64,000 nt of DNA from Bacillus sp. Bos-x628 (GTDB lineage: Bacteria > Bacillota > Bacilli > Bacillales > Bacillaceae): NCBI RefSeq assembly GCF_040500475.1, contig NZ_CP159358.1:2356001-2420000 (forward strand), in the 5' to 3' direction. Both the position numbers and the translations under genes were made by a program. Each line of letters begins with the position of its first letter. Position 1 is the stretch's first letter. Shown piece by piece: positions 17,504-27,947 of this stretch. The notes below the pieces were generated by a model. It made no database searches. It was not told the DNA's origin and saw nothing but the letters and a program-made list of their open reading frames with translations.

Positions 17504-19462
17504 ATGCATTTAAAATGGGATGAGTTTTTTGTAACTGGAGACCCATTAATTCTTGGTGCGCAAATTTCTATCGCTCTGACTTCCATTGCCATCATTTTTG
17601 TCTTAACATACTTTAAAAAATGGAAATGGCTCTGGAAAGAATGGCTTACATCAGTTGATCATAAAAAGCTAGGGATCATGTATATCCTTGCTGCTGTGAT
17701 TATGTTCTTCCGCGGTGGAGTAGACGGACTGATGATGCGCGCACAGCTGGCGCTTCCTAATAATACGTTTTTAAATTCAAACCACTATAATGAAATTTTT
17801 ACAACACATGGTACGATCATGATTCTCTTCATGGCGATGCCATTTTTAATCGGTTTAATCAACGTTGTTGTACCTCTTCAAATTGGTGCACGTGACGTTG
17901 CATTCCCGTATTTGAACAACTTGAGCTTCTGGACATTCATGGTCGGAGCTATGCTGTTCAACATTTCCTTCGTCATTGGAGGATCACCAAATGCAGGATG
18001 GACGAGTTACATGCCGCTCGCTGGAAATGACTTCTCGCCAGGACCTGGACAGAACTATTACTTGCTCGGGCTCCAAATAGCAGGTATTGGTACACTGATG
18101 ACAGGTATTAACTTCATGGTGACCATCTTGAAAATGCGTACAAAAGGTATGACGCTTATGCGTATGCCGATGTTTACATGGACAACATTGATTACTTCTG
18201 TGATCATTGTTTTCGCATTCCCTGTATTAACTGTTGCTTTAGCACTTATGACATTTGATCGTTTATTCGGGACGGCATTCTTTACACTCGAAGCAGGCGG
18301 TATGCCTATGCTTTGGGCCAACCTTTTCTGGATTTGGGGACATCCTGAGGTATATATCGTCATCCTGCCGGCTTTCGGTATTTTCTCAGAAATCTTTGCG
18401 ACGTTCTCGAGAAAGCAGTTGTTTGGTTACAAAGCGATGGTTGTATCAATTGTGGCAATCTCTGTTCTTAGTTTCATTGTGTGGGTTCACCACTTCTTCA
18501 CGATGGGGAACAGTGCAGCGGTTAACTCATTCTTCTCGATTACAACAATGGCAATTTCTGTACCAACAGGTGTAAAAATCTTTAACTGGCTCTTTACAAT
18601 GTATCGTGGACGTATCAGCTTTACATCACCAATGCTTTGGGCACTTGGTTTCATCCCGAACTTCGTTATCGGTGGTGTCACTGGGGTTATGCTTGCGATG
18701 GCAGCTGCGGATTACCAGTACCATAACACGTACTTCCTTGTATCCCACTTCCACTATGTATTAATCGCAGGTACAGTATTTGCATGTTTTGCTGGTCTTG
18801 TTTTCTGGTATCCAAAAATGTTTGGCTACAAGTTAAACGAAAGAATCGGCAAATGGTTCTTCTGGGTATTCATGATCGGATTTAATATCTGTTTCTTCCC
18901 GCAGTACTTCTTAGGACTGCAAGGTATGCCTAGACGTATTTATACGTATGGACCAGAGGATGGCTGGACTGCACTAAACTTTATTTCAACAATTGGTGCA
19001 TTCATGATGGGTGTTGGATTTATCATCCTTTGCTATAACATTTACTATAGCTGGAGACACTCAAAACGTGAAGTGTCTGGAGATAGCTGGGGAGTTGGAC
19101 GTACACTTGAGTGGGCGACATCTTCTACGATTCCGCCACATTATAACTTTGCAGCACTTCCAGAAGTGACAGCACCAGATGCATTTCATGTTTGGAAGCA
19201 AAACAATGTGGACGTTCACCCAGAAAAAGAATTTAAGAAAATTCATATGCCGCACAATTCAGGCAGACCACTGATTATGTCCGCATTCTTCGGACTTGGT
19301 GCATTCGGTCTTGTGTTCGAATGGTACTGGATTGGCGTAATCGGCTTAATCGGTGTATTTGCAACAATGATTTTACGTTCATTCGAATATGATGATGGCT
19401 ACTATATTCCTGTTGAAAAAGTCATTGAAACAGAGAAAAAGAATAAGGAGGCGCAGAAGTAA
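17504..19462 (+). CDS. qoxB: Cytochrome aa3-600 menaquinol oxidase subunit I
   Basis: The 652-residue catalytic subunit holds heme a, heme a3 and CuB and pumps protons. Many membrane helices are visible. Heme-copper oxidase landmarks include '[19 protein letters not shown]' (heme a ligand), '[17 protein letters not shown]' (CuB His with cross-linked Tyr), 'VHHFFTMG' and '[10 protein letters not shown]'. AAGGAAAGGAGGAGG precedes ATG 17504. The stop overlaps the qoxC ATG by one base (TAATG). Confidence 0.97.
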   Translation: MHLKWDEFFVTGDPLILGAQISIALTSIAIIFVLTYFKKWKWLWKEWLTSVDHKKLGIMYILAAVIMFFRGGVDGLMMRAQLALPNNTFLNSNHYNEIFTTHGTIMILFMAMPFLIGLINVVVPLQIGARDVAFPYLNNLSFWTFMVGAMLFNISFVIGGSPNAGWTSYMPLAGNDFSPGPGQNYYLLGLQIAGIGTLMTGINFMVTILKMRTKGMTLMRMPMFTWTTLITSVIIVFAFPVLTVALALMTFDRLFGTAFFTLEAGGMPMLWANLFWIWGHPEVYIVILPAFGIFSEIFATFSRKQLFGYKAMVVSIVAISVLSFIVWVHHFFTMGNSAAVNSFFSITTMAISVPTGVKIFNWLFTMYRGRISFTSPMLWALGFIPNFVIGGVTGVMLAMAAADYQYHNTYFLVSHFHYVLIAGTVFACFAGLVFWYPKMFGYKLNERIGKWFFWVFMIGFNICFFPQYFLGLQGMPRRIYTYGPEDGWTALNFISTIGAFMMGVGFIILCYNIYYSWRHSKREVSGDSWGVGRTLEWATSSTIPPHYNFAALPEVTAPDAFHVWKQNNVDVHPEKEFKKIHMPHNSGRPLIMSAFFGLGAFGLVFEWYWIGVIGLIGVFATMILRSFEYDDGYYIPVEKVIETEKKNKEAQK

Positions 19463-20079
19463 TGGGACATAATGATAGCAGTTACGCAAATGCCCCGCTT
19501 GAATATCAGTCTGAAACTGGACGGTTAAACATCCTTGGTTTCTGGATATTCCTTGGTGCGGAGATCGTGTTGTTCTCAACACTTTTTGCGACCTACTTTG
19601 TTCTTCATGGCAGAACAGCTGGTGGCGTGTTACCAGCTGAACTATTTGATATGAAGCTTGTATTAATCATGACATTTCTGCTATTGGTTAGTTCATTTAC
19701 TTGTGGGATCGCCGTTCATGAGATGCGTCGTGGAAGTACAAAAGGGGTCGTCATTTGGACAATTCTGACGTTACTTTTAGGTGCAGGCTTCGTTGGCTTT
19801 GAGATTTTCGAGTTCTTCCATTATGTACATGAGGGTGCCTCTATCCATACAAGTGCGTACTGGTCTGCCTTCTTTGTACTTTTAGGAACTCACGGATTAC
19901 ACGTATCAATCGGTATTTTCTGGATTTCTGGTATTTTGTTCCAAATTAAAAAGCGTGGATTAACTCCACAAACAGCAGCGAAGATCTTTATTTCAAGTTT
20001 ATACTGGCATTTCCTTGATGTTGTATGGATTTTCATCTTCACAGCTGTTTACTTGATTGGATTAGGGGGGCTTTTGTGA
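19462..20079 (+). CDS. qoxC: Cytochrome aa3-600 menaquinol oxidase subunit III
   Basis: A 205-residue COX3-family membrane subunit with five predicted helices, including 'LNILGFWIFLGAEIVLFSTL', 'GTHGLHVSIGIFWI' and a C-terminal 'YWHFLDVVWIFIFTAVYLIG'. It has no redox centre and stabilises the oxidase. Translation is coupled to qoxB (overlapping stop and start), with AAGGAGG inside the end of qoxB. Confidence 0.96.
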   Translation: MGHNDSSYANAPLEYQSETGRLNILGFWIFLGAEIVLFSTLFATYFVLHGRTAGGVLPAELFDMKLVLIMTFLLLVSSFTCGIAVHEMRRGSTKGVVIWTILTLLLGAGFVGFEIFEFFHYVHEGASIHTSAYWSAFFVLLGTHGLHVSIGIFWISGILFQIKKRGLTPQTAAKIFISSLYWHFLDVVWIFIFTAVYLIGLGGLL

Positions 20080-20080
20080 T

Positions 20081-20461
20081 ATGGCAGGAAAAACACATTC
20101 CTCATCAGAGCACGAACACTTCCCTTGGAAACATGTAGTCGGCTTCATCTTGTCCATTGTGCTGACAATCTTAGCATTTTGGATTGCTATTGGAGCTGAA
20201 CTTGGCAGTGCCGCAAAACTTTGGATAATCTTTGGTTTTGCATTTATTCAAGCATTCTTGCAGCTTTTCATGTTCATGCATATGACAGAAAGCGAAAATG
20301 GAACTGTTCAAGTCGGAAATACATTGTTTGGTCTATTCTGTGCGATTATTTTCGTTATCGGATCTGTTTGGATTTTTGCGGCTCACTACAGCCACGGAGA
20401 GAACAGCAAAGACGGATATTCACCGTCTGCACCAAAGCAGTCTGAGCATTCAGGTCATTAA
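20081..20461 (+). CDS. qoxD: Cytochrome aa3-600 menaquinol oxidase subunit IV
   Basis: A 126-residue small subunit with three membrane helices ('HVVGFILSIVLTILAFWIAI', 'LWIIFGFAFIQAFLQLFMFM', 'LFGLFCAIIFVIGSVWIFAA') and a polar His/Ser-rich tail. It helps assemble the oxidase. It starts 1 bp after the qoxC stop, with AGGGGGG upstream, and is followed at once by a strong terminator closing the operon. Confidence 0.95.
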   Translation: MAGKTHSSSEHEHFPWKHVVGFILSIVLTILAFWIAIGAELGSAAKLWIIFGFAFIQAFLQLFMFMHMTESENGTVQVGNTLFGLFCAIIFVIGSVWIFAAHYSHGENSKDGYSPSAPKQSEHSGH

Positions 20462-20463
20462 TA

Positions 20464-20498
20464 AAAAACCACTCATCCTTGTAGATGAGTGGTTTTTA
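20464..20498 (+). terminator. qox operon terminator
   Basis: AAAAACCACTCATC (20464-20477) and GATGAGTGGTTTTT (20484-20497) form a perfect 14-bp stem with a 6-nt loop and T-tail. It may also serve the convergent ywcE. Confidence 0.95.
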
Positions 20499-20537
20499 TG
20501 ATGGTATTGGTAACGCTTCCAATTGGTGGTGTTATGT

Positions 20538-20801
20538 CTATCTGCTGCTGAATCTTTTGCGAATGAACGGAAGACCATAGATGAGGAATGCAGCTATGTG
20601 AGCCAAGATGACATTTATCGCAAAGAATGCAATCATGAAGGTATGTCCTGCTGGAGATAAACTACTTGTCATGTAAAGTCCGAAGAAGACCCACATAATC
20701 ATGATCGGTGGAATAGAAGCAATTGCAATTTTTCTGTTTTCTAGCCATAAAAACAGGGGTGTAGCCGATGCAATACATAGGTACGCAAAGAACATATCCA
20801 T
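20538..20801 (-). CDS. ywcE: YwcE holin-like spore protein
   Basis: An 87-residue protein with three hydrophobic segments, closely resembling B. subtilis YwcE ('[17 protein letters not shown]', '[15 protein letters not shown]', '[17 protein letters not shown]'). In B. subtilis YwcE is a holin-like membrane protein needed for normal spore morphogenesis and germination. ATG 20801 is chosen because AAAGGAG lies 9 nt upstream and the length then equals the B. subtilis protein; TTG 20810 abuts the ribosome site. Confidence 0.9.
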   Translation of the reverse strand: MDMFFAYLCIASATPLFLWLENRKIAIASIPPIMIMWVFFGLYMTSSLSPAGHTFMIAFFAINVILAHIAAFLIYGLPFIRKRFSSR

Positions 20802-20810
20802 CGTATCCAA

Positions 20811-21277
20811 CTCCTTTGTCAGTTGATGTTCAATTCAAATGAGAGGTCAGGATTCAATTGTGTCTGTTTTTAGGAGATATTGTGAACATTTTGTTACAAG
20901 TATTATACCACAATTGACATTGAAGTAAACTCAATAATTGGAAAATGGGTCTTATTCCATAGTAGATGTGTCTTTTATCATCAGATATCAATCCCATACG
21001 CTACCTTTGTGTTTGCCCGATTTTTCTCCACATAGATAATTGAATTTTCCCCTTAAAATCTGTAAAATGATCTTTTTAAAGGACTGAGGATCGTATCAAA
21101 TAAATGAGGTAGAAGGAATTTATTCCTATTGTTAGAAGGAAAAGTCTTTCATTTTTGAAAAATGAATGGAACTTTTGGGGCTTATCCTCCGTCATATTTA
21201 AAGTGAGTTGCTTTTGTGAAAATTTAAATTTAATATAAATAAGGGCTTTTATGTTTTGTAATAAGGGTGGTTAGTTC
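20811..21277. other. Divergent intergenic region ywcE / rodA
   Basis: 467 bp with no supported gene; it should hold promoters for both neighbours. A 15-nt palindrome, CATTTTTGAAAAATG, lies at 21150-21164, and a similar TCATTTTTGAAAAA occurs again upstream of nfrA near 22547. The motif is simple and may be chance. Confidence 0.45.
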
Positions 21278-22489
21278 ATGAACAAGCAGAATACATCTCC
21301 TTACTATCAGGGAGATTTGATTTTTATATTTTTAGCGTTCTTTGCCATTAGTGTGATTGCCATTTATGCTGCTGGTCAGTTCGGACAGTATGGAACTAAT
21401 GCTTGGACCAGACAGATTATTTACTACATGGTTGGTGTCATTTGTATTATTGCCATTAATTATTTTGATCTTGAACAATTAGAAAAGCTGAGCTTATATA
21501 TTTTTATTGGTGGGATTCTGCTGCTGATCCTCCTTAAAATTAGTCCTGCGCAAATCGCTGGTCATGACTTTGCACCAATTAAAAACGGTGCAAAAAGCTG
21601 GTTTGTTTTACCAGGTGTTGGGACGTTTCAGCCTTCAGAGTTTATGAAAATTGGTTTAATCATGATGCTAGCATCTGTCATAGGAAAGTCGACGCCTAGA
21701 GGTAAGCGAACATTAGAAGATGATATTTTTCTTCTGTTAAAAATCGCTGGGGTATCTGTTGTTCCAGTTGGACTCATCTTCATGCAGGATGCAGGTACGG
21801 CAGCCGTCTGTATGTTTATCGTTATCGTGATGGTGTTTTTATCAGGTGTCAATTGGAAGCTTATTTCTCTGATTGGATCTGTCGTTGTGCTATTAGTCGC
21901 TGCAGTGTTAGCTGTGATCATTTTATTCCCTGATTTTGCGCAAAAAATAGGGATTCAACAGTACCAAATAAACCGGATTACTGCTTGGATACCGGACGAT
22001 TCCAGCTCTGCCAACCAAGCGCAGACACAGGATGCCTCTGGGTCTGATAAATATCAAGTGGATCAAGCGATTATGGCCATTGGTTCTGGTCAAATCTTCG
22101 GTAATGGGATTAAAAATTTAAAAGTATATGTGCCCGAAGCCCAAACTGATATGATTTTTTCTATTATAGGAGAAGCCTTTGGTTTTGTAGGCTGTGCGTT
22201 TGTCGTAATTATGTTCTTCTTCCTTATATACCGGCTTGTCGTGCTGATTGACCGTATCCATCCCTACAGCCGATTTGCGTCATTTTTCTGTGTAGGATAT
22301 ACGGCGCTGATTGTGATTCATACGTTCCAGAATATTGGTATGAACATAGGTGTCATGCCTGTTACAGGCATTCCGCTTCTATTCATCAGCTTCGGAGGAA
22401 GTTCTGTTTTATCTGTATTAATTGGATTCGGCATCGTATATAACGCAAGTGTTCAATTAACAAAGTATCAAAGTTATTTATTTAAATAA
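21278..22489 (+). CDS. rodA: SEDS-family peptidoglycan glycosyltransferase RodA
   Basis: A 403-residue SEDS protein with about ten membrane segments. Family hallmarks are '[20 protein letters not shown]', '[13 protein letters not shown]', '[15 protein letters not shown]', '[16 protein letters not shown]' and the C-terminal '[20 protein letters not shown]'. RodA polymerises glycan strands with a class B PBP in the elongation machinery. This is B. subtilis ywcF/rodA by position and sequence. AAGGGTGG precedes ATG 21278. It is monocistronic with its own terminator. Confidence 0.93.
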   Translation: MNKQNTSPYYQGDLIFIFLAFFAISVIAIYAAGQFGQYGTNAWTRQIIYYMVGVICIIAINYFDLEQLEKLSLYIFIGGILLLILLKISPAQIAGHDFAPIKNGAKSWFVLPGVGTFQPSEFMKIGLIMMLASVIGKSTPRGKRTLEDDIFLLLKIAGVSVVPVGLIFMQDAGTAAVCMFIVIVMVFLSGVNWKLISLIGSVVVLLVAAVLAVIILFPDFAQKIGIQQYQINRITAWIPDDSSSANQAQTQDASGSDKYQVDQAIMAIGSGQIFGNGIKNLKVYVPEAQTDMIFSIIGEAFGFVGCAFVVIMFFFLIYRLVVLIDRIHPYSRFASFFCVGYTALIVIHTFQNIGMNIGVMPVTGIPLLFISFGGSSVLSVLIGFGIVYNASVQLTKYQSYLFK

Positions 22490-22496
22490 AACAGGG

Positions 22497-22530
22497 AAAG
22501 GGCAGTCTATTCATAGGCTGTCCTTTTTAA
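22497..22530 (+). terminator. rodA terminator
   Basis: An imperfect hairpin (AAGGGCAGTCTAT / ATAGGCTGTCCTT, loop TC) is followed by T5. Confidence 0.8.
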
Positions 22531-22605
22531 TGGAATGCGAGTTCTCATTTTTGAAAAACGATACACATTTGTCTTATGATAGAAGGAGTGAAGGAGGTCT
22601 ACAAA

Positions 22606-23355
22606 TTGAATAAAACGATAGAAACGATATTAAACCACCGTTCGATACGTTCTTTTACAGATGAACGTCTGACAAAGGAAGAGGTGCTGACGCTTGTCAA
22701 AAGTGCACAGGCTGCCTCGACATCGAGCAATGTGCAGGCGTATAGCATCATTGGCGTAACAGATCAGGATAAGAAGGCCAAGTTGGCTGAACTGGCTGGC
22801 CATCAGCCATACGTTGAGAATAATGGGCATTTGTTCGTTTTCTGTGCAGACTTGAAACGTCATGAGTACATTGCCCAAAAGGCAGGAAAGATTCATCAGG
22901 AGGCGCTTGAGAATACCGAAGCGTTTTTAATTAGTGTGATTGATGCGGCGTTAGCTGCGCAAAATGTCAGTGTAGCAGCGGAATCTATGGGGCTTGGCAT
23001 CTGCTATATCGGCGGCTTGCGTAATCAGCTTGTAGAAGTCTCTGACCTACTTGAAACACCTTCTTATGTCTTGCCGTTATTTGGTCTAGTTGTAGGACAT
23101 CCAGCCAATCAGTCGTCACAGAAGGAACGGTTACCGATTGAACTGATCTATCATGAAAATACGTATCAACAAGACGAAGCACATCTGGATCGCTATTTAC
23201 AGGAATACGACGAACGAATGTCGAGATATTACGAAAAACGGACGAATGGCGAAAGAAAAGATACTTGGTCTGAGCAGATGATTCGAAGTTTTAGCCAACC
23301 AAAAAGAGCCTATCTTGATGATTTTGTAAAAGAGAAAGGCTTTAATCGAAAATAA
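22606..23355 (+). CDS. nfrA: FMN-dependent NADPH oxidoreductase NfrA
   Basis: A 249-residue nitroreductase-family flavoprotein, as in B. subtilis NfrA1 (YwcG), which uses NADPH to reduce nitro compounds, flavins and related electrophiles. Visible motifs: 'HRSIRSFTDERLT' (FMN phosphate contact), 'SAQAASTSSNVQAYSIIGV', 'GLGICYIGGLRNQL' and 'LFGLVVGHPA'. TTG 22606 is the start: AAGGAGGT lies 6-7 nt upstream and the first residues (MNKTIETILNHRSIRSF) align with the B. subtilis start; ATG 22576 is upstream of that site. Confidence 0.93.
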   Translation: MNKTIETILNHRSIRSFTDERLTKEEVLTLVKSAQAASTSSNVQAYSIIGVTDQDKKAKLAELAGHQPYVENNGHLFVFCADLKRHEYIAQKAGKIHQEALENTEAFLISVIDAALAAQNVSVAAESMGLGICYIGGLRNQLVEVSDLLETPSYVLPLFGLVVGHPANQSSQKERLPIELIYHENTYQQDEAHLDRYLQEYDERMSRYYEKRTNGERKDTWSEQMIRSFSQPKRAYLDDFVKEKGFNRK

Positions 23356-23403
23356 ATGTGACATCCCCCTTTCATCAAGCATTTGATGAATAAACGTATG
23401 TAT

Positions 23404-23631
23404 TTAGCGCCTGCGCAGCCAATAAAAAGGTGTGAGCATCACCATGCTGAAAATAAAGAGGATGGTGACTAGCAAGCTTAATGGGTATATACATGTAATA
23501 TGAATGGTCAGCTCACATGCTTGATGAAAAGGACGAGGCTGTTTTTCTTGCAAAAAAATGAGAAAATAAAGCAATGTCAACATAAGAAAAAAAGAAGTAA
23601 AAAAAGAAGCGATCCATAACAATATCAACAT
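23404..23631 (-). CDS. Hypothetical 75-residue two-helix membrane protein
   Basis: Two long hydrophobic segments ('LILLWIASFFTSFFLMLTLL' and 'ISLLVTILFIFSMVMLTPFY'-like) flank a short polar loop, and the protein ends in WLRRR. I do not recognise a family. GGAGGAAATG about 11 nt before ATG 23631 supports translation. It lies between nfrA and vpr on the minus strand and could be read from its own promoter. Confidence 0.6.
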   Translation of the reverse strand: MLILLWIASFFTSFFLMLTLLYFLIFLQEKQPRPFHQACELTIHITCIYPLSLLVTILFIFSMVMLTPFYWLRRR

Positions 23632-23715
23632 ATGTGTACATTTCCTCCATACTGATAGAAAAGCCTTGATGAGCTAACACGCTCACACAAGGCTTTTTAT
23701 GTGATTCTTGTTTAT

Positions 23716-26139
23716 TCAGGGTAAAATTTCAAATGGTTCTTTCGTTTGAACTGTATCTGATTTTCCTTTCAGGCTGGCGTAGGCAAGTAATGTATATGCG
23801 CCAGCTTCTAGCTTTTGTCCTTGATTGATTGTGCCATTCCATTTAAAGCGCTGTTCACCTTTTTCGATGTTTCGATAAACACCAGCTTCTCCTAAAAACT
23901 CACCATCTGTAGAGTAGACGAGGAAAGCAAGGTTTTCAGCACCGCCAGGAAGATAGCTGTTAATGACAAAGCTTCCAGCACGATTGTCTGGCTCGACTGA
24001 AACAGAGGTTACACGCGGATAATCAGGTTCTTTGACAATCAATAACGTTGGGATTTCTGTGACCTTTCTACCGTTTTCGCGAATGGTGATACTGCCTTGG
24101 TAGGTTCCCTTCTTTATTGTTGCATAATTGACTTGTACAGAAGAATGGAATGTTCCAGTTGAGTTCCCTTTTACTGTGATTTTTTTCGTTCCGTTTGTAC
24201 GAATTCCTTTACTGTCAAACTTGGCATCAATGGTATAGGTTTTCGGCGCTTTTGAAAGGTTTTCCACTTTGAATTTCTTTGACTTGGTCTGAATACCCTT
24301 TTCTTTTAAGAAAGTGCCGTAAGAGTAACTTGCGTCAGAAACGATCGATGAGGCTTGGAGTGATTCGATGATTCGAACACTGCCTGTTCCCTGTGTGTTG
24401 TGAGAGAATGGATTTCCATCTGCGTCAAACAGCTTTTCAGCCGTATTCATGAGAACCGCTTTGATTTGTTTTGTGGAATACGATGGTTTTGCTTGTTTGA
24501 TGATCGCTGCTGCTCCGGCTACATGCGGTGATGCCATGCTTGTCCCTTGTTTAGAACCATATCCGTAAGGGTTAGATGAATTGTGAGTTGGGATCGTACT
24601 GACAATGCTAACGCCAGGTGCTGATAGATCTGGCTTCACCATCCACGTATCCACAACAGGTCCGCGAGATGAGAAGTCTGCTACTTGCTCACTCAGTTCT
24701 TTGACAAATTGAATGGAGAACGTTGTGGTGTTTTGCCCATCCTCAATAGCTTTCACAAGAGCTGTCCCCTCAGCTTTTGAGAGCTTAATGGTCGGTAGTG
24801 CAAGACCCGGCACATCAACTGAAATTTCCCCGTCGGTATTGTTATACATGACAACCCCGATTGCGCCAGCCGCTTTTGCGTGATCAACTTTATCCACAAA
24901 GGCGATTGCCCCACGCTCTATAACAGCCACTTTCCCTTTGACGTCAATGTGTTCGAATGCTTTTTCATCACCGATACCGGCATTGACGAGCGTGACTTGT
25001 TTTTGGTCAAGTGCTATTAAATCACTTTCTTGATAGTAGCCCATTATTTTTGCGGAAGAATAATTCGGGAATTTCACATTGTATAGATTGTAAGGAAGCT
25101 GAGTTGCTCCAACAGAAATAGCTTTTCTTGATGTACCAGGCGAACCAACTGTCCAGCTGTTAGGACCGTTGTTTCCATTTGATGTGACGGCAACAACGCC
25201 TTCAGACATTGCCCAATCGAGTGCGGTGCTTGTAGCATAATCAGGGTTATTGACACTGTTTCCAAGAGAGAGGTTCATGACATCTGCCCCATCAGTGACA
25301 GCACGGTCGATACCAGCAAGGACATTCTCAGTTGTACCAGAACCACCTGGTCCGAGTACACGGTATGCAAGGAGGGTAGCATCTTTTGCGACACCTTTCA
25401 ATTGCCCATTAGCGGCAATGGTTCCTGCGACGTGAGTGCCGTGATCTGTTGATTCGCCTCTAGGGTCTCCTTTCGGTGTCTCTTGCGGTGAATAATCATG
25501 ATCTACAAAATCATAGCCTTTGTATAAACCAAAGTTTCCTTTTAAATCAGGATGGGTATAGTCTACTCCTGTATCAATGACAGCGACTTTGACCCCTTTT
25601 CCTGAATAGCCGGCATCCCATGCTTTAGGAGCACCGATGTATGGAGCGCTTTTATCCATAAGTGGAGATACATCCTCATTTGGGAGCTGAATGCTTTCCT
25701 TTTTGACTTCATCTGTCTTATATGTAACATCCGGATAAACAGCTTTTACGCCTTCAACTGCAAGCAACTTCGGGATTTCATTTGCAGGGAGTTTCATAGA
25801 GAAGCCAGAGAAGACTTTTTCATATTCTTGGTGAACGCTGGCTTTATTAAGTATTTTTAGTGCGTTCTTCTTTACTTTTGTTCGAGATTTTTTGAGGGAG
25901 GCTTTCGTTTGTGCTTCGCCTTTTTGCTTGGCTTCAACTAAGGACTTTTCCTTTAATTCAACAATGACAGTGGTATATTTTTTTGAGTTGACATTGATTT
26001 CGCCGAAGATTTCCGCCTTCTCTAATTCCACCTTTTTATTAGATGGAGCGGCGATAGCCTGTTGACCTGCAAAGAATGTGGATAAAATAAAAATGGTGGA
26101 GAACAATAGAACAGAAGAACGAGAGATTCCTTTTTTCAA
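23716..26139 (-). CDS. vpr: Secreted subtilisin-family serine protease Vpr
   Basis: An 807-residue extracellular S8 protease. In order: signal peptide ending near 'GQQAIA' (residue 30), an I9-type propeptide, the catalytic domain with Asp189 ('VIDTGVDYTHPD'), His233 ('HGTHVAGTIA') and Ser534 ('GTSMASPHVAGAA'), a PA insert between His and Ser (about 370-480, 'KGKVAVIERG'), and a C-terminal Fn3-like region. B. subtilis Vpr is 806 residues. TTG 26139 has AAAGGGG 9 nt upstream. The gene is alone on the minus strand. Confidence 0.95.
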   Translation of the reverse strand: MKKGISRSSVLLFSTIFILSTFFAGQQAIAAPSNKKVELEKAEIFGEINVNSKKYTTVIVELKEKSLVEAKQKGEAQTKASLKKSRTKVKKNALKILNKASVHQEYEKVFSGFSMKLPANEIPKLLAVEGVKAVYPDVTYKTDEVKKESIQLPNEDVSPLMDKSAPYIGAPKAWDAGYSGKGVKVAVIDTGVDYTHPDLKGNFGLYKGYDFVDHDYSPQETPKGDPRGESTDHGTHVAGTIAANGQLKGVAKDATLLAYRVLGPGGSGTTENVLAGIDRAVTDGADVMNLSLGNSVNNPDYATSTALDWAMSEGVVAVTSNGNNGPNSWTVGSPGTSRKAISVGATQLPYNLYNVKFPNYSSAKIMGYYQESDLIALDQKQVTLVNAGIGDEKAFEHIDVKGKVAVIERGAIAFVDKVDHAKAAGAIGVVMYNNTDGEISVDVPGLALPTIKLSKAEGTALVKAIEDGQNTTTFSIQFVKELSEQVADFSSRGPVVDTWMVKPDLSAPGVSIVSTIPTHNSSNPYGYGSKQGTSMASPHVAGAAAIIKQAKPSYSTKQIKAVLMNTAEKLFDADGNPFSHNTQGTGSVRIIESLQASSIVSDASYSYGTFLKEKGIQTKSKKFKVENLSKAPKTYTIDAKFDSKGIRTNGTKKITVKGNSTGTFHSSVQVNYATIKKGTYQGSITIRENGRKVTEIPTLLIVKEPDYPRVTSVSVEPDNRAGSFVINSYLPGGAENLAFLVYSTDGEFLGEAGVYRNIEKGEQRFKWNGTINQGQKLEAGAYTLLAYASLKGKSDTVQTKEPFEILP

Positions 26140-26643
26140 TTCATTTTCCCCTTTCTAATTGTGGATTTAGGGAGATAGCCTTTCTTTTTTGTGGATAAAT
26201 AGGAAAGATTCACTGCCCATCATTAAGTATTCAATAAGATGAAAACAATTCCTTTACTAAAATGGTCTTATTTTACATAGTCGCAAAGAATTATTTTGTT
26301 TATAAGCTCTTACTTATGCACAGCTAGTTGTTAATAACTCAATCATTTGAATATATATATGGAAAATAAAAATGATATAGATACAAAATCTAGTGAAGGT
26401 ATGTTGATATGTGGATAAACTCTGTTGATAAGATGTGCTTATCTTTGGGATAGTATGTGAATAATATTTACATAGAAAAAATCATCGAACATGATGAACT
26501 TCTGCACTTTTCAACAAAACTTCTGAAAACTAGTTGGTTTTTTCACCCAGATTGTGACAAACATTTCGTTTTTCTCGGGATATGATAGGAGCAGTTGTTT
26601 TGCTAGAGCTGCTAGATTCTAAGAAATGTGGAGGGATGTTCTG
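26140..26643. other. Divergent intergenic region vpr / ywcI
   Basis: About 500 bp of strongly AT-rich DNA without a supported gene. It should contain the vpr promoter on the minus strand and a promoter for ywcI-sacT on the plus strand. I found no motif I would defend. Confidence 0.45.
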
Positions 26644-26922
26644 TTGAGAAAGCTGAAGAACTGGTTGAGTGTATGGTTTGGGTTGATGATGCATGTGCTT
26701 GTGAATCCTGGTTTGATGGTGAACAAGCAGGGCTTTGCATTTTTCGTGGCGGATGCTAAGTCCTCTAAAGTGGTGAATGAGGTACAACAAGAGAAGATGG
26801 CAGAAGAAAAGATGGAGATGCGCAGGACCTATATGCTGCTTGGTAAAGGGTTGATGCTGCTGCATGAAAAGACCACAAAAGAGGCGCGTGCTGGTCCGGT
26901 CTTACCTTTACAGAAGAGGTGA
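26644..26922 (+). CDS. ywcI: YwcI-like small protein
   Basis: A 92-residue basic protein with one amphipathic/hydrophobic N-terminal segment ('LSVWFGLMMHVLVNPGLMVN') and a charged helical rest. Its place between vpr and sacT and its size match B. subtilis ywcI, whose function is unknown; sequence likeness is modest. TTG 26644 has GGAGG 9 nt upstream, better than ATG 26626, which precedes that site. It is probably co-transcribed with sacT. Confidence 0.6.
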   Translation: MRKLKNWLSVWFGLMMHVLVNPGLMVNKQGFAFFVADAKSSKVVNEVQQEKMAEEKMEMRRTYMLLGKGLMLLHEKTTKEARAGPVLPLQKR

Positions 26923-26926
26923 AACA

Positions 26927-26973
26927 GGGTAAAATCCCACATAAGAAACGTTGTCTAGTGGGAGAGGATACCC
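26927..26973 (+). promoter_or_regulatory. Hairpin covering the sacT ribosome site
   Basis: Two nested stems can form just before sacT: GGGTA (26927-26931) with TACCC (26969-26973), and TCCCAC (26935-26940) with GTGGGA (26958-26963). The right arm contains the GGGAGAGGA ribosome site of TTG 26975, so folding would block initiation. Confidence 0.5.
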
Positions 26974-26974
26974 C

Positions 26975-27808
26975 TTGAAGATATATAAAATATTGAATAA
27001 CAATGCAGTGATCGTAAAGGAGGGTGATCAGGAGAAGATTGTGATGGGACCTGGAATTGCTTTTCAGAAGGGGAAAAATGACGTCATTCCCGTTCAAAAA
27101 ATAGAGAAAATATTTGTTGTGCGTGAGGAAAATGAGAAATTCAAGCAAATTCTTTCCACTTTGCCAGAAGCGCATATTGAAGTGGCGGAACATATTATTA
27201 GCTATGCGGAGGGTAAACTGATGATGCCTCTCAGTGATCATATTCATATATCACTGACAGACCATTTATCCTTTGCGATTGAACGCGTTCAAAAGGGCAT
27301 AGTGTTATATAATAAATTGCTTGGTGAGATTAAAGTCTTGTATAAGCAGGAATATGAAATTGGAAAGTATGCCATTTGGTATGTACAAGAACGGCTTGGG
27401 GTTAAACTGCCTGATGATGAGGCAGGGTATGTGGCACTTCATATTCATACGGCCAAAATGAATACGGAGTCCATGAAGAAGACGGTCAAATACACAACGA
27501 TGATCAAAGAAATGATCGAGTATATCGAAACATATTTTGGGCATTCGATTGATGAAGATAGCATTTCTTATCAGCGGCTTGTGACACATTTGAGGTATGC
27601 ACTAGGCAGATTGGAATCAAATGAGGCATTTCAAATCATGGATGATGACATGCTGATTTTTATCCAAACAAAGTATGATACGGCATACCGGTGTGCGCTA
27701 AAACTAGCTGACTTTTTAAAAAATGAATATGGACTTCAACTCCCAGAATCGGAGATCGGCTATATCACGCTGCATGTCCAGCGTCTGCAAGATGCCGAAT
27801 TGGTTTAG
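26975..27808 (+). CDS. sacT: BglG/SacT-family transcriptional antiterminator
   Basis: A 277-residue RNA-binding antiterminator: CAT-RBD (residues 1-55, '[20 protein letters not shown]') followed by two PTS regulation domains (PRD1 about 65-170, PRD2 about 171-277) with conserved histidines. In B. subtilis SacT binds the RAT RNA ahead of sacP when sucrose is present and is controlled by PTS phosphorylation. TTG 26975 is the start, as in 'MKIYKVLNNN' of B. subtilis SacT. A RAT and terminator lie 140 bp downstream, ahead of sacP. Confidence 0.94.
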   Translation: MKIYKILNNNAVIVKEGDQEKIVMGPGIAFQKGKNDVIPVQKIEKIFVVREENEKFKQILSTLPEAHIEVAEHIISYAEGKLMMPLSDHIHISLTDHLSFAIERVQKGIVLYNKLLGEIKVLYKQEYEIGKYAIWYVQERLGVKLPDDEAGYVALHIHTAKMNTESMKKTVKYTTMIKEMIEYIETYFGHSIDEDSISYQRLVTHLRYALGRLESNEAFQIMDDDMLIFIQTKYDTAYRCALKLADFLKNEYGLQLPESEIGYITLHVQRLQDAELV

Positions 27809-27814
27809 TGGTTG

Positions 27815-27838
27815 TGCCTGCATGCAGGCATTTTTTTA
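27815..27838 (+). terminator. sacT terminator
   Basis: TGCCTGCATGCAGGCA (27815-27830) is a perfect palindrome followed by seven T residues. Confidence 0.9.
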
Positions 27839-27889
27839 TGCACACTACTTTTCATAGTGTATATGGGTCAATCGATTCGAAAAAATTGG

Positions 27890-27919
27890 TTGACTTAGGT
27901 TATCCTCTTATACTATGAT
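27890..27919 (+). promoter_or_regulatory. Sigma-A type promoter of sacPA
   Basis: TTGACT (27890-27895), an 18-bp spacer and TATGAT (27914-27919) lie just before the RAT leader, giving a transcript that starts near 27926. Confidence 0.7.
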
Positions 27920-27947
27920 GAAAGCGTAATCAAAAGTTGATATCGTG

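Noticed and set aside
21150..22559. Shared TCATTTTTGAAAAA motif before rodA and nfrA
   Set aside because: A simple A/T-rich palindrome easily arising by chance; no regulator suggested by sequence alone.
26765..27247. A 160-codon frame antisense to ywcI and sacT
   Set aside because: Covers the sacT RNA-binding domain, which is clearly coding on the plus strand.
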